Positions 6,982 through 15,717 of a DNA stretch of 38,604 nucleotides are shown here, one piece after another; position 1 is the stretch's first letter; every line of letters begins with the position of its first letter. This DNA comes from SFTH01 sp051878085 (GTDB lineage: Bacteria; Bacillota; Clostridia; Christensenellales; Aristaeellaceae), in the NCBI GenBank assembly GCA_051878085.1, contig JBJEJN010000154.1:1-38604 (forward strand). The letters run 5' to 3'. A program made the translations under genes and the position numbers. Under the pieces are notes generated by a model. That model worked only from the letters and a program-made list of their open reading frames with translations, searched no databases and had not been told where the DNA came from.

Positions 6982-9711
6982 ATGTCAAATTCAAAGAATC
7001 AGAGCGTATACGAGGAACGGACGGAGCGCGGCAGCGCGCCCGGCAAGATCATCGCCGCCGTCGTCTGCTTCGGCCTTGCCCTGCTGACGGGCTACCTCAG
7101 CCTGGTCGCGCCAACCGCCGGCACCGCCATGGGAAGGATCCGCGATGTGCTCCGGGGCTTCGGCGGCAGCGTCAGCGTGCTGATCGCCCTGTTCCTCGCG
7201 TGGATCGGCGCGCTGCTGGTGTTCTCCATCATTGGAAAGCGCATCCGCATCGTCACCACCATCACCAACGTGCTGCTCTTCCTCTGCGCCTTCGCCGCGG
7301 TGCAGCTCTTCTCCGCGCAGGCCGTATTCGCCCGGATGAGCATCACCAGCTTCGCCAACTTCGTCAGCAAGTCCTACCAGTACGGCGGTGGCGGCGGAGC
7401 CATCGGCGCGCTGCTGGCCTATCCCCTCTACACCTACCTGGGCGAGTGGGGCGGACTCATCGCCCTCGTGCTGGCTTCCGTACTCTGCCTGGTGGTCAAC
7501 GGCCGTGCCCAGCGCTGCTATCGCTGGCTCCGGCAGCGCAGCGAAGAGGGCCAGCACTACGTGGAACAGCGCCGCAACGAGAAAAATGTAGAACGTATGT
7601 TCGAGTATGATGAGTTCGACCAGCCCGCGCCCCGCAGGAATCCCCAGCCGGAGCGCCGCAGTCCGCGTCCGCAGCCGGAGAATCGAACGCAGGCGAGCCG
7701 TCCGCGTCCGGAGCGTCCCCCGCAGGAGCGCGCGGCGACCCGGCCCACGCGGAAGGTGTCCGACCCGGAGCGGGATTACATCGTGATCGACGAGAGCAAG
7801 CCGCAGCAGGAGGCTCCAAAGCCCAAGCGCAGCGCGCCGAAGCGCAAGCTCTACAAGGAGACCATCGACCCGGAGGCGGCCCCGCCGAACCCCATCGAGG
7901 AACAGCCGTCGGACATCGAGATTCCCAAGCCGCTGCGCAAGCTGCGCCAGAACGCCTCCAAGCCCCAGCCTGAACGGGCCGCTGAAGGCCCGGTGGAGGA
8001 CATCCCGGAGACCGACGTGCCGGACTTCTTCACTGTGAAGCAGGAGGAGAAGGAGCCGGAGGGCTTCAAGCCGCGCAGCTATGCCTCGCCCAAGGCCAAG
8101 CCCAAGCGCGTGGTGGAGGGCGTACAGCCGCTGACCATCGACGATATCGTGCCGGAGCAGGAGCCGGAGGAGGACGACGAGGCGCCCTTCGACGTGCCCC
8201 ACACCACCGTCAAGCCCACGAAGTTCCGCCGCGTTCCGGTACCTGAGCCGGAGGACGAGGAGGAGATCTACGATTATCCGCCCATCGACCTATTGGAGCA
8301 GGGCGACCAGCAGAAGGTGACCCAGGCGCACAAGGAAGCGGACATGGAGAAGGCGGACATGCTGATCGAGACGCTGAACTCCTTCGGCATCGACACGCGG
8401 CTGGTGGGCATCGCCCACGGCCCTGCGGTGACGCGCTTCGAGCTGCAGCCCGCGCCGGGCGTGAAGGTGAGCCGCATCACCTCGCTGGCAGACGACATCG
8501 CCATGCGCCTTGCGGCCATGTCGGTGCGCATTGAAGCGCCTATCCCCGGCAAGGCTGCGGTGGGCGTGGAGATTCCCAACGACAAGGTGGAGATGGTGCG
8601 CCTGCGCGACGTGCTGGAGTGCCCCGAGGCCAAGCGCCACCCGTCGAAGATCGCGGTGGGTCTGGGCAAGGACAACTCCGGGCGCTACATCGTGGCGGAC
8701 ATCGCGAAGATGCCCCACGTGCTGATCGCCGGACAGACCGGCTCCGGTAAGTCGGTGTGCATCAACTCCATCATTACATCCATCCTCTACCGCGCCACCC
8801 CGGAGGAAGTGCGCATGATCCTGATCGACCCGAAGGTGGTGGAGCTATCCATCTACAACGACATTCCCCACCTGATCGCCCCCGTCGTGACCGACCCCAA
8901 GAAGGCCGCGTCCGCGCTGGACTGGGCGGTGGCGGAGATGGGCATGCGCTACAAGAAGTTCGCCGAGCGCGACGTGCGCGACATCAAGGGCTACAACAAG
9001 AAGCTGCAGCCCGGCGAGAAGATCATGCCGCAGATGGTGATCGTCATCGACGAGCTGGCCGACCTGATGATGGTCTGCCCCGGCGAGGTGGAGGACAGCA
9101 TCTGCCGTCTGGCGCAGCTGGCCCGCGCGGCGGGCATGCATCTGGTCATCGCCACCCAGCGCCCGTCGGTCAACGTCATCACCGGCATCATCAAGGCCAA
9201 CATCCCCACCCGCATCGCCTTCTCGGTGGCCTCGCAGGTGGACAGCCGCACCATGATCGACCACGGCGGCGCGGAGAAGCTGCTGGGCAACGGCGACATG
9301 CTCTTCGTGCCCTCCGGCATCAACAAGCCGCTGCGCGTGCAGGGCGCGTGGGTCAGCGACGAAGAGGTGCACGCCGTGGTGTCCTACATCAAGGACCGCA
9401 GCGAGACCACCTACGATGAGGACGTGGTGGAGAAGATCGAGAACTCCGTCCGCAGCGACGCCGAGCGCGAGGAGGTCGCCGACGAGTACGACCCGCGCCT
9501 GCCCGAGGCCGTGGAGATCGTCGTCGATATGGGTCAGGCCTCCACCTCCATGCTCCAGCGCCGCATGCGCGTGGGTTATGCCCGCGCCGGACGGCTCATC
9601 GATGAGATGGAGAAGCGCGGCATCATCTCCGAAGCCGACGGCTCCAAGCCCCGCAACGTGCTCATCACCCGCGAGGAGTTCCTCGCGATGTTCGAGGAGG
9701 AGGAGGGGTGA
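6982..9711 (+). CDS. ftsK: FtsK/SpoIIIE family DNA translocase
   Basis: The 909-residue motor pumps chromosomal DNA through the closing division or sporulation septum. Four membrane spans occupy about residues 22-180, followed by a low-complexity Pro/Glu/Arg-rich linker to about residue 430. The RecA-like motor follows, with Walker A GQTGSGKS at 584-591 and Walker B VIDELADLMM at about 688-697, and conserved IATQRPSVNVITG and DHGGAEKLLG segments. The C-terminal gamma domain (LPEAVEIVVDMGQASTSMLQ...VGYARAGRLIDEM) is a winged helix that reads oriented KOPS/SRS sequences. Length is within the usual 750-950 range. GGAGG lies 5 bases before the ATG. Neighbours cvpA-like, rimO and pgsA match the order common in Firmicutes. 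Confidence 0.97.
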   Translation: MSNSKNQSVYEERTERGSAPGKIIAAVVCFGLALLTGYLSLVAPTAGTAMGRIRDVLRGFGGSVSVLIALFLAWIGALLVFSIIGKRIRIVTTITNVLLFLCAFAAVQLFSAQAVFARMSITSFANFVSKSYQYGGGGGAIGALLAYPLYTYLGEWGGLIALVLASVLCLVVNGRAQRCYRWLRQRSEEGQHYVEQRRNEKNVERMFEYDEFDQPAPRRNPQPERRSPRPQPENRTQASRPRPERPPQERAATRPTRKVSDPERDYIVIDESKPQQEAPKPKRSAPKRKLYKETIDPEAAPPNPIEEQPSDIEIPKPLRKLRQNASKPQPERAAEGPVEDIPETDVPDFFTVKQEEKEPEGFKPRSYASPKAKPKRVVEGVQPLTIDDIVPEQEPEEDDEAPFDVPHTTVKPTKFRRVPVPEPEDEEEIYDYPPIDLLEQGDQQKVTQAHKEADMEKADMLIETLNSFGIDTRLVGIAHGPAVTRFELQPAPGVKVSRITSLADDIAMRLAAMSVRIEAPIPGKAAVGVEIPNDKVEMVRLRDVLECPEAKRHPSKIAVGLGKDNSGRYIVADIAKMPHVLIAGQTGSGKSVCINSIITSILYRATPEEVRMILIDPKVVELSIYNDIPHLIAPVVTDPKKAASALDWAVAEMGMRYKKFAERDVRDIKGYNKKLQPGEKIMPQMVIVIDELADLMMVCPGEVEDSICRLAQLARAAGMHLVIATQRPSVNVITGIIKANIPTRIAFSVASQVDSRTMIDHGGAEKLLGNGDMLFVPSGINKPLRVQGAWVSDEEVHAVVSYIKDRSETTYDEDVVEKIENSVRSDAEREEVADEYDPRLPEAVEIVVDMGQASTSMLQRRMRVGYARAGRLIDEMEKRGIISEADGSKPRNVLITREEFLAMFEEEEG

Positions 9712-9726
9712 CGGTCAGGGGTTACG

Positions 9727-9810
9727 ATGGGGGACGCTGTCCCCCATACCCCCTGCTTAGGGGAATGATTCCCCTAAGAACCCTCATATGGGGCGCACAT
9801 TGTGCGCCCT
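9727..9810 (+). repeat. Three-hairpin dispersed repeat, copy 1
   Basis: Three palindromes follow one another just after ftsK: 9727-9747 (GGGGG...CCCCC), 9757-9777 (TTAGGGGAATGATTCCCCTAA) and 9791-9809 (GGGCGCACATTGTGCGCCC). They are separated by linkers ACCCCCTGC and GAACCCTCATAT that recur in the copies at 18699-18789, 22354-22440 and 22503-22552. It is a REP/MITE-like family with conserved linkers and compensating stem changes. Confidence 0.8.
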
Positions 9811-9879
9811 GAAATTTCAAATAATATGGGACATCCGGGTTTCCTCGTGCAAATCAGGTATTCCCGTTTCCCAAAGCCT

Positions 9880-10060
9880 CCCTTGTGTAAATAGCAGTCG
9901 CGACTCCAAGGGAGCCGCGACCAGCCGCCGGGAAATTTTCAATTTCCACGGCGCGCTGCCGGCCGCTGCAATCCATTGCAGTGCGGCCGGTGCGTAAAGG
10001 GAGGTGGCGCGGCAGCGCCGGAGGGATTGTCGCCTCCCATGCTTCCTTGTGCAAAGGGAA
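9880..10060. repeat. Mosaic of short intergenic repeats between ftsK and rimO
   Basis: This gene-less stretch contains CCTCCCTTGTGTAAATAGCA at about 9888-9907, continuing as GTCGCGAC, which matches in inverse orientation the sequence at about 18610-18637. A strong imperfect hairpin lies at about 9960-9992 (CCGGCCGC...GCGGCCGG). A CACCTCCCTTTACGCA unit (minus strand, about 9992-10008) continues into a CCCTCCG-type unit to about 10033, related to 18538-18583. It looks like several nested or adjacent REP-like elements. No coding content is supported. Confidence 0.6.
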
Positions 10061-10152
10061 ACAAAATGCGCGATGTTGTCCGACGAAACATATGCCAAAT
10101 TGAATTTTCCTGGTCACATCTTTCCTTTCTAAATAATAGGTTTACACTTCCA

Positions 10153-10161
10153 TGCTAAAAT
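10153..10161 (+). promoter_or_regulatory. Possible extended -10 promoter for rimO
   Basis: TGCTAAAAT (extended TGn plus TAAAAT) lies 48 bases before the rimO start. No convincing -35 element is seen at the expected distance, so this is a weak call. Confidence 0.35.
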
Positions 10162-10209
10162 GGATGCGTTGACAGAAAAAACAGTCATCATCTGGAAGGA
10201 AATTGCATT

Positions 10210-11535
10210 ATGAATAGCAACACCCGCCCCACCGTGGGCATGGTTTCCCTGGGCTGCGCGAAGAATCTGGTGGATTCGGAAAACATGCTGGGCATGCTGC
10301 GCGACCGGGGCTACGAGATCGTAAGCGACCCCTCTCAGGCGGAGATCATCTTCGTCAACACCTGCGGCTTCATCGAGTCGGCCAAGCAGGAGTCCATCGA
10401 CGCAATCTTCGAGATGGCGGAGTACAAGAAGACCGGCAGGCTGAAAAAGCTGTTCGTCACGGGCTGTCTGGCCCAGCGCTATGCCGATGCGCTGGCCTCG
10501 GAGATGCCGGAGGTGGACGGCTTCATGGGCGTGGCGGACTACGCGCGCCTGTACGACATGCTGGACGAGGCCATGGCGGGCAAGCGTCCGATCTACATGA
10601 ACGACGGCGAACGCTTCTTCAACAGCGGTCGCGTGCTGACCACCGCGCCCTACTCGGCCTACGTGAAGATTTCAGACGGCTGCAACAACCGCTGCACCTA
10701 CTGTGCGATTCCGCTGATTCGCGGCAACTACGCCTCCCGGCCCTTCGACGACATCGTGGCCGAGTGCCGCCGCCTGGCCAGCGAGGGCGTGACGGAGATC
10801 ACGCTGATCGCCCAGGACACCAGCCGCTACGGCTGCGACTTCGGCGACAGGCACTTCATGCTGCCGGAGCTGCTGCGCGCGGTGAGCGAGATCGAGGGCG
10901 TGCACTGGGTGCGCGTGCTCTACTGCTACCCGGACAGCACGGAGGATCGGTTATTGGACGAGATCGCGAACAATCCGAAGGTCGCGCCCTACCTGGATCT
11001 GCCGCTGCAGCACATCAACGACCCCATCCTGAAGGCGATGAACCGCCGCGGAAGCGCGGACTGGATCAAGAGCCGCATCGCGGAGTGCAAGAAGCGGGGC
11101 CTTACGCTGCGCACCACGATGATCGTGGGCTTCCCCGGCGAGACCGACGAACAGTTCGGGGAGCTGCTGCAATTCGTCAAGGACGCGCGCTTTGACCGCC
11201 TGGGCGCGTTCACCTACTCCCCCGAGGAGGGCACGAAGGCGGCGATCATGCCCAATCAGATCGACGAGGGCGTGAAGCTCGAGCGTCTGGATCAGCTGAT
11301 GATGCTGCAGCAGTCGATCTCCATGGAGCTGCTGGAGGCGCGCATCGGCGAAACCTGCGAGGTGCTGGTGGAGGGCCGCGACGAGGACGGCTGGTACGGG
11401 CGCTCCATCCGCGAGGCCCCGGAGTCCGACGGCTGCATCCATCTGATCACTGACCGCGAATTGATCCCCGGCAGCTACATTCAGGCCCGCATCACCGCTG
11501 CGGACGCCTATGATCTCACCGCCGAGGTGCTGTAA
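10210..11535 (+). CDS. rimO: Ribosomal protein uS12 methylthiotransferase RimO
   Basis: RimO adds a methylthio group to the conserved aspartate of ribosomal protein S12, using two 4Fe-4S clusters and SAM. The 441-residue protein shows the full architecture. The N-terminal UPF0004 domain carries cluster cysteines C16 (SLGCAKN), C52 (NTCGFI) and C86 (TGCLAQRY). The radical SAM motif is C158-NNR-C162-TY-C165, and a C-terminal TRAM domain spans about 375-441. The segment GCNNRCTYCAIPLIRG and the SLGCAKNLVDSE opening are characteristic of RimO rather than MiaB. GGAAGG lies upstream of the ATG. It precedes pgsA by 18 bases and is probably co-transcribed with it. Confidence 0.96.
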   Translation: MNSNTRPTVGMVSLGCAKNLVDSENMLGMLRDRGYEIVSDPSQAEIIFVNTCGFIESAKQESIDAIFEMAEYKKTGRLKKLFVTGCLAQRYADALASEMPEVDGFMGVADYARLYDMLDEAMAGKRPIYMNDGERFFNSGRVLTTAPYSAYVKISDGCNNRCTYCAIPLIRGNYASRPFDDIVAECRRLASEGVTEITLIAQDTSRYGCDFGDRHFMLPELLRAVSEIEGVHWVRVLYCYPDSTEDRLLDEIANNPKVAPYLDLPLQHINDPILKAMNRRGSADWIKSRIAECKKRGLTLRTTMIVGFPGETDEQFGELLQFVKDARFDRLGAFTYSPEEGTKAAIMPNQIDEGVKLERLDQLMMLQQSISMELLEARIGETCEVLVEGRDEDGWYGRSIREAPESDGCIHLITDRELIPGSYIQARITAADAYDLTAEVL

Positions 11536-11553
11536 ATCCAAAGGAGGATAATT

Positions 11554-12108
11554 ATGAACCTTCCCAACAAACTTACAATGCTGCGCATCCTGATGATTCC
11601 GGTATTCGTGGTCTTCGCGCTGATCCAGCAGCAGTGGGCGCAGTACGTGGCGATTCTGATCTACATTCTGGCCTGCATCACCGACACGCTGGACGGAAAG
11701 ATCGCCCGCTCCCGCCACCTGGTCACGAACTTCGGCAAGTTCGCCGATCCCATCGCCGACAAGCTGCTGGTGATGTCCGCGCTGGTGGTGCTGGTGGAAT
11801 CCGGCCGCATGCCCTCCTGGGTGTGCATCGTGATGCTGGCCCGCGAGTTCATCATCTCCGGCTTCCGCCTGGTGGCAGCCGGCGGCGGCAAGGTCATCGC
11901 TGCGGGCAAGCTGGGCAAGCTCAAGACCGTGTTCCAGATGTCCTCCACCGTCGCGCTGATGCTGCTGGTGCCCGTGGCAGGTTCTCCCCTGCTGGGCCAC
12001 TTCGGCGTGGTGCTGGCCAACATTCTGATGTACATCGCCGTCGCGCTCACCATTGTCAGCGGCGCGGAGTACATCATCAAGAACGCCGACTGCATCTCGG
12101 ACATGTAA
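11554..12108 (+). CDS. pgsA: CDP-diacylglycerol--glycerol-3-phosphate 3-phosphatidyltransferase
   Basis: PgsA makes phosphatidylglycerophosphate, the committed step of phosphatidylglycerol and cardiolipin synthesis, in the cytoplasmic membrane. The 184-residue protein has the complete CDP-alcohol phosphotransferase motif: D44-x2-D47-G48-x2-A51-R52-x8-G61-x3-D65-x3-D69, where the aspartates bind the metal ions and D69 is the likely base. About five to six membrane spans are visible, starting with the amphipathic MNLPNKLTMLRILMIPVFVV segment typical of PgsA. AGGAGG lies 8 bases upstream of the ATG. It follows rimO closely; ftsK-rimO-pgsA is a familiar Firmicutes arrangement. Downstream are four tandem hairpins before a convergent gene. 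Confidence 0.95.
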   Translation: MNLPNKLTMLRILMIPVFVVFALIQQQWAQYVAILIYILACITDTLDGKIARSRHLVTNFGKFADPIADKLLVMSALVVLVESGRMPSWVCIVMLAREFIISGFRLVAAGGGKVIAAGKLGKLKTVFQMSSTVALMLLVPVAGSPLLGHFGVVLANILMYIAVALTIVSGAEYIIKNADCISDM

Positions 12109-12153
12109 AACGCTGGGCGTTTTATCCCACCTGCTATCGCGCTGTAATCGAAC

Positions 12154-12402
12154 GAATCCCTGCCCCCACTGGTTCAAGGGGCAGGGATTCTGCGTTTCTT
12201 TCCGAATGGAATCAAGGCATTCACCCGATCTTCGCCCCGGCAGGAATGGGGCGAAGATCTTGCGTACGGAATCGAAGCAACTTCAGAACATATGGAAGAA
12301 ATCCAGTCCATAGCCGCCGGACTGGATTTCGTGTCTTCCTGCATCAACTCAAGAGAAAAGAAGCGCAGAAAACCTGTCCCATTCTCACCGGGACAGGTTT
12401 TC
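12154..12402. repeat. Array of four regularly spaced hairpins between convergent genes
   Basis: Four uninterrupted stems occur at 12154-12190 (13 bp, 11-nt loop), 12227-12259 (12 bp, 9-nt loop), 12298-12330 (12 bp, 9-nt loop) and 12368-12402 (13 bp, 9-nt loop). Start-to-start spacing is 73, 71 and 70 bases. The stem sequences differ from one another but each pairs perfectly. Spacers share weak similarity (AATCAAGGCA, AATCGAAGCA, CATCAACTCA). The fourth stem is flanked by A4 and T4 tracts, so at least that one could terminate in both directions for pgsA and the convergent deacetylase gene. Apart from this the 330-base interval holds nothing recognised. Confidence 0.8.
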
Positions 12403-12438
12403 GTCAATTCAAACGCCGACAGGCATGTAGCAGCGGGC

Positions 12439-13716
12439 CTAGCCCGCCAATGGAGCGTTTAATGCGAACAGCCTCTCCTGGGTGTTCACGGTGGCGTTGC
12501 CGGTAGCGGCCTCGCCGATCTTCGCCTGGAAGGCGCTCACCGCGATGCTGGTATTCGAGCCGTACAGGCCGTCGGGCTTGGCGGCCTCGTCGGTCAGATA
12601 CCCCAGCTCCGCAAGCCTCGCCTGAAGGGAATAGACCGCGTTGGTGCGGTAGTTCAGCTTGAGGTCGTAGTAGGTGGACACGTAATCGTCCATCGCAGGC
12701 AGGGTCTGCGTATCGATGGTCAGGCGATCCCCCACCACGTTCTCGTTCAGGCCGAACAGTTTGTTCATGGTGACCAGCTTGTAGCCCTTGCGGCTGGCCG
12801 TCTGGATGAAGGTCTCAAAGACCTCCATGGACTTCTCCGTCATGTCGAACTGGTAGATGTTGCCGTTCTCCAGCGTGTCGATCAGCTGCTCGGCGGTCAT
12901 GCCCTTGTAGGAGTAGGTGTAGCTGGCCACGCCCGCGTAGCCCAGCTTGTTGATGAAGAAGTGAGTGCGCTGGTCGTACTTGCTGTTGTCGTAATACGGG
13001 CGGTAGAAGTGCTGCTCGTAGTCCTTTCCCACCACATAGCTGGCGGCGATGCTCTGCTTCCACAGCTGCAGCGCCAGCTCGCCGTTGGAGAGCTGATATT
13101 CCTTCTTGTGGCTGTAGCTGTGGTTCTCCAGCTCGTAGCCGTAGCGCAGCACGCAGGTGCGGAAGCCCTCCGCCATGCCCTCGCTCATCAGCGCCTCGCC
13201 GGTGGGGAACAGCGTCAGCATCGCGTCGTACCGCCGGGCGATCTCCACGATCTGGGAGAGCACCTCCGGATCGTTGCAGTCGTCCACGGTGATGGCGATC
13301 ATGGCCTCGTCGTCCGGGGTGCGCAGCGCACGGTCAAAAATGGGCAGGAAGTAGTCCCCCTCCAGCGGCTCGGGAACCAGGCGGTTGCCGCCGGACTGCG
13401 CCGCAGTCGGCTCGGGCTCCGCGACGGGCTCCACCTCCCCAGTCTCCACAGGTTCCACGCTCTGCTGGGGAAGCTGCGCCTGCGAGGTCTGCAGATCCGC
13501 ACCCAGCACCAGCGGCGCGGAGGTCGCGCTCCCGGCGTCCACGAAATCTGTGGCGTTGGGCCGGATCGCCAGGTCGCTCGGTGCATCTATCTGCGCGCCG
13601 CCGTTGACCAGGATCACCACCAGCGCCGCCGCAACCAGCATCAGAATGACGATCAGCGCCGACAGCACGCCGTATCCGCGCCTCCTGCGCATCGCTCTCT
13701 TTTCACGACTGGGCAT
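12439..13716 (-). CDS. Membrane-anchored polysaccharide deacetylase with C-terminal peptidoglycan-binding domain
   Basis: The 425-residue protein has a very basic N-terminus (MPSREKRAMRRRR), one membrane anchor at about 15-37 and a Pro/Glu-rich linker to about 120. A NodB-homology deacetylase domain with metal-site residues D145-D146 (TVDDC) and H199/H203 (HSYSH) plus RPYYD follows. A C-terminal PG_binding_1-like repeat (SLQARLAELGYL...DGLYG) completes it. Family enzymes remove N-acetyl groups from peptidoglycan or other wall glycans outside the membrane. The usual TFDDG is TVDDC here, keeping both aspartates. I chose ATG 13716, with AGGAG 10 bases upstream; a longer frame to 13761 has no ribosome site. 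It converges on pgsA across the hairpin array. Confidence 0.85.
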   Translation of the reverse strand: MPSREKRAMRRRRGYGVLSALIVILMLVAAALVVILVNGGAQIDAPSDLAIRPNATDFVDAGSATSAPLVLGADLQTSQAQLPQQSVEPVETGEVEPVAEPEPTAAQSGGNRLVPEPLEGDYFLPIFDRALRTPDDEAMIAITVDDCNDPEVLSQIVEIARRYDAMLTLFPTGEALMSEGMAEGFRTCVLRYGYELENHSYSHKKEYQLSNGELALQLWKQSIAASYVVGKDYEQHFYRPYYDNSKYDQRTHFFINKLGYAGVASYTYSYKGMTAEQLIDTLENGNIYQFDMTEKSMEVFETFIQTASRKGYKLVTMNKLFGLNENVVGDRLTIDTQTLPAMDDYVSTYYDLKLNYRTNAVYSLQARLAELGYLTDEAAKPDGLYGSNTSIAVSAFQAKIGEAATGNATVNTQERLFALNAPLAG

Positions 13717-13838
13717 ATATACAAACTCCTGACTGAGTAAATTCTGACGATAAATTTCCATTTATCAGTATAACAGATGTGCACACGGCTTTCAAGGACA
13801 TTTCCTGTGCATTCCTGTGAAGAATGGTTTCTCCATTG

Positions 13839-13864
13839 AAAAAGGCTCCCCGTGTGGGAAGCCT
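13839..13864 (-). terminator. Intrinsic terminator after the FliB-like gene
   Basis: On the minus strand AGGCTTCCC, loop ACAC, GGGGAGCCT (9 bp with one G-U) is followed by T5. It lies 11 bases past the stop at 13875. Confidence 0.85.
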
Positions 13865-13874
13865 TCCTATATAT

Positions 13875-14930
13875 TCACAGCGCCAGCAGGCACTCCGGTT
13901 CCTTCACCAGCACGTATGCATTGAAATAGAAGGGGCTGTGCTCCACCAGGCGGAACAGGCCCGCAAGCGCGTCGGCCAGATCGTCGCGACTGCCACGCTC
14001 CAAGGTATAGGCCGCGCCCATCGCCCGCATGGCGGCGTAGGTCAGGCACAGGCCCGACCGCACCTGCTCCGGCTTCAATCGATCGTCCACCCAGGGCAGG
14101 TTCATGTAAACCAGGTGGTTGGCCAGGATGTTCTCGTACCAGCGCTCCCACCCGGGAAATCTCTCCTCAAACCGACGCGCATCTGCGGAAAAATTTTCCG
14201 CCGCGTCGGGATTCTCCGCGCCGTAGCGCGCAATTGTCTCGGCTGCAAAGCGCCTGAGCGCCTCCGAATCCTCCGAAAGCGCTTCCAATGCGCCCGTCAG
14301 CGCCCGCAAACCTTCCGCAAGCATCGCTTCCTTGGGCACATAGTCTATATCGCCCGCGATTGCGCCGCAAATCTTTCCGATGCGCTCGCGCAGCGAACCA
14401 GCATCCTCCTGAAGGAGCTCCATCGTTCGCTTGCCCAGGTTCAGCATCCCATCGTCGGCCCGGGCCTCGATCTCCGATTTCGCGTCCATCTCCACGAAGG
14501 AAAACCTCAGCTGCTCCGGTCGCATCAGCAGCTCCACCACCGCCTCGCAGCTGTTGGAGCATAGCGCCTCGTACATGCTGCCCTCCTTCTTCAGGCAGCG
14601 CGGGTACATGCGGCAGATCTCCGGCAGCGCCGCTTCGCCCAGATCCCTTTGAATCATGCACAGCCCGTCTTCGTCGTGCATCGGGCATTCTCCCAGCCAA
14701 TTGGGTGAAATCAGGCGGAAGCGCTCGGGCGACGGCGACTCCGGCACGCGAAACGCGCACTCCAGGCGGCGGTGTATCTCCTCCGGGCACTCCATGCCGA
14801 TCAGGCGGAAGTACTCCTCCATCCCCACGGCGATGTCCCAGCCGGTGCAGCAGCAGTTGCGGCACGCGCCGCACTTGCACTTGAAGCCCTCAAAGTAGTC
14901 CGGTTGCAGCCAAAGTTGTTTGTCTTGCAA
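13875..14930 (-). CDS. FliB family (flagellin lysine-N-methylase-like) cysteine-cluster protein
   Basis: The 351-residue protein opens with PDYFEGFKCKCGACRNCCCTGWDI, a dense cysteine cluster (C18, C20, C23, C26-C28). Further cysteines lie in GECPMHDEDGLC, ICRMYPRC and CSNSC. This is the signature of the FliB/YkgJ-type family, whose Salmonella member methylates lysines of flagellin; the cysteines probably hold an iron-sulphur or zinc cluster. Many Clostridia without flagella carry relatives, and no flagellar gene is present here, so the substrate is uncertain. Translation appears to start at TTG 14930, with AGGGAGAG about 9 bases upstream; the nearby ATG is in another frame. It has its own terminator at 13839-13864. 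Confidence 0.8.
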   Translation of the reverse strand: MQDKQLWLQPDYFEGFKCKCGACRNCCCTGWDIAVGMEEYFRLIGMECPEEIHRRLECAFRVPESPSPERFRLISPNWLGECPMHDEDGLCMIQRDLGEAALPEICRMYPRCLKKEGSMYEALCSNSCEAVVELLMRPEQLRFSFVEMDAKSEIEARADDGMLNLGKRTMELLQEDAGSLRERIGKICGAIAGDIDYVPKEAMLAEGLRALTGALEALSEDSEALRRFAAETIARYGAENPDAAENFSADARRFEERFPGWERWYENILANHLVYMNLPWVDDRLKPEQVRSGLCLTYAAMRAMGAAYTLERGSRDDLADALAGLFRLVEHSPFYFNAYVLVKEPECLLAL

Positions 14931-15061
14931 GACGCATCGCTCTCCCTTTATTTGATTTTGAACGGGAGGATTATAGCATCTTCCTGCATCGATACCATTA
15001 AGAAAAAGCGGCGAAACCGGAAATTCTTTCGGTTCACCGTTAAAAGTTCCGCATAATTTTG

Positions 15062-15532
15062 TTATCCGCCCTGCTTTGCAGCCTCTTTTTCAGGTTTCTT
15101 CTCCGCAAGAAAGCGCTTCAGGCGGTCGATGGCCTCCTGCTGCTTGGTGATCAGGAAGGACGCGATGCCCTGCGCCTGCGCGTCCGCGTCCGGGTTGGAG
15201 TTGCGCGCCTTGGTCAGCTCCACCACGCCCATGGTTGCCCCCTGGATCACGATGTCCGCGATGTGCGAGGCCGACCTGTCCGCGATGGTGTTGATCCGCA
15301 TGCCCATCCACAGCCCCATCTGCGCCCCGGGGCCGGGTCGACGCGGCGCGATTCCCTGCATCAAAAGCAGGTTCTCCGCGTCCCGCATGGCGTCAAAGTA
15401 GTACTGGCGCTCCAGCACCAGCTCGCCTCTCAGCTCCGCGTCCGCCGTGCGGTTGAGCAGCTGTTCGCAGGCGTTCACCCCCGTGTGCCCGTTCTCCGCG
15501 ATGGCCTGCAAGAGCTTCTGCGTGGGATTCAT
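15062..15532 (-). CDS. Small all-helical protein, ferritin-like/DUF2383-type (tentative)
   Basis: The 156-residue soluble protein appears to consist of long amphipathic helices: residues 3-27, 35-62, a Pro/Gly-rich turn (APRRPGPGAQMG), then 72-105 and 115-150 with a lysine-rich tail. It has no signal peptide and no membrane span. Proteins of this pattern are frequent in Clostridia, and the helix spacing resembles ferritin-like four-helix bundles, but I do not see a clear di-iron ligand set. GGAGG lies about 11 bases upstream of ATG 15532. It stands alone between the FliB-like gene and the divergent two-component operon. Function unknown. Confidence 0.6.
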   Translation of the reverse strand: MNPTQKLLQAIAENGHTGVNACEQLLNRTADAELRGELVLERQYYFDAMRDAENLLLMQGIAPRRPGPGAQMGLWMGMRINTIADRSASHIADIVIQGATMGVVELTKARNSNPDADAQAQGIASFLITKQQEAIDRLKRFLAEKKPEKEAAKQGG

Positions 15533-15656
15533 TTGTCAAATCGCCTCCGTCCTTGAATTTCGCAAATATTCTTCGCGCGGACGGGTGAAAATATGCCGGG
15601 AAAAGTAGGCGAAGTTCTGTCGAATTTGAAGAAAATTAGGCTTCTTGCGAGAAAGG

Positions 15657-15685
15657 TTGCATATGTTCCGTTTCATGTATATAAT
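15657..15685 (+). promoter_or_regulatory. Promoter of the two-component operon
   Basis: TTGCAT at 15657-15662, a 17-base spacer and a perfect TATAAT at 15680-15685 lie 32 bases before the response-regulator start, so the leader is short. Confidence 0.8.
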
Positions 15686-15717
15686 AAATGTACAAATGTG
15701 AAAATTGGGGTGGTTTC

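Noticed and set aside
12154..12402. Integron attC or CRISPR array
   Set aside because: Stems are perfect and differ between units, with no conserved R/L boxes; there are no identical repeats or unique spacers.
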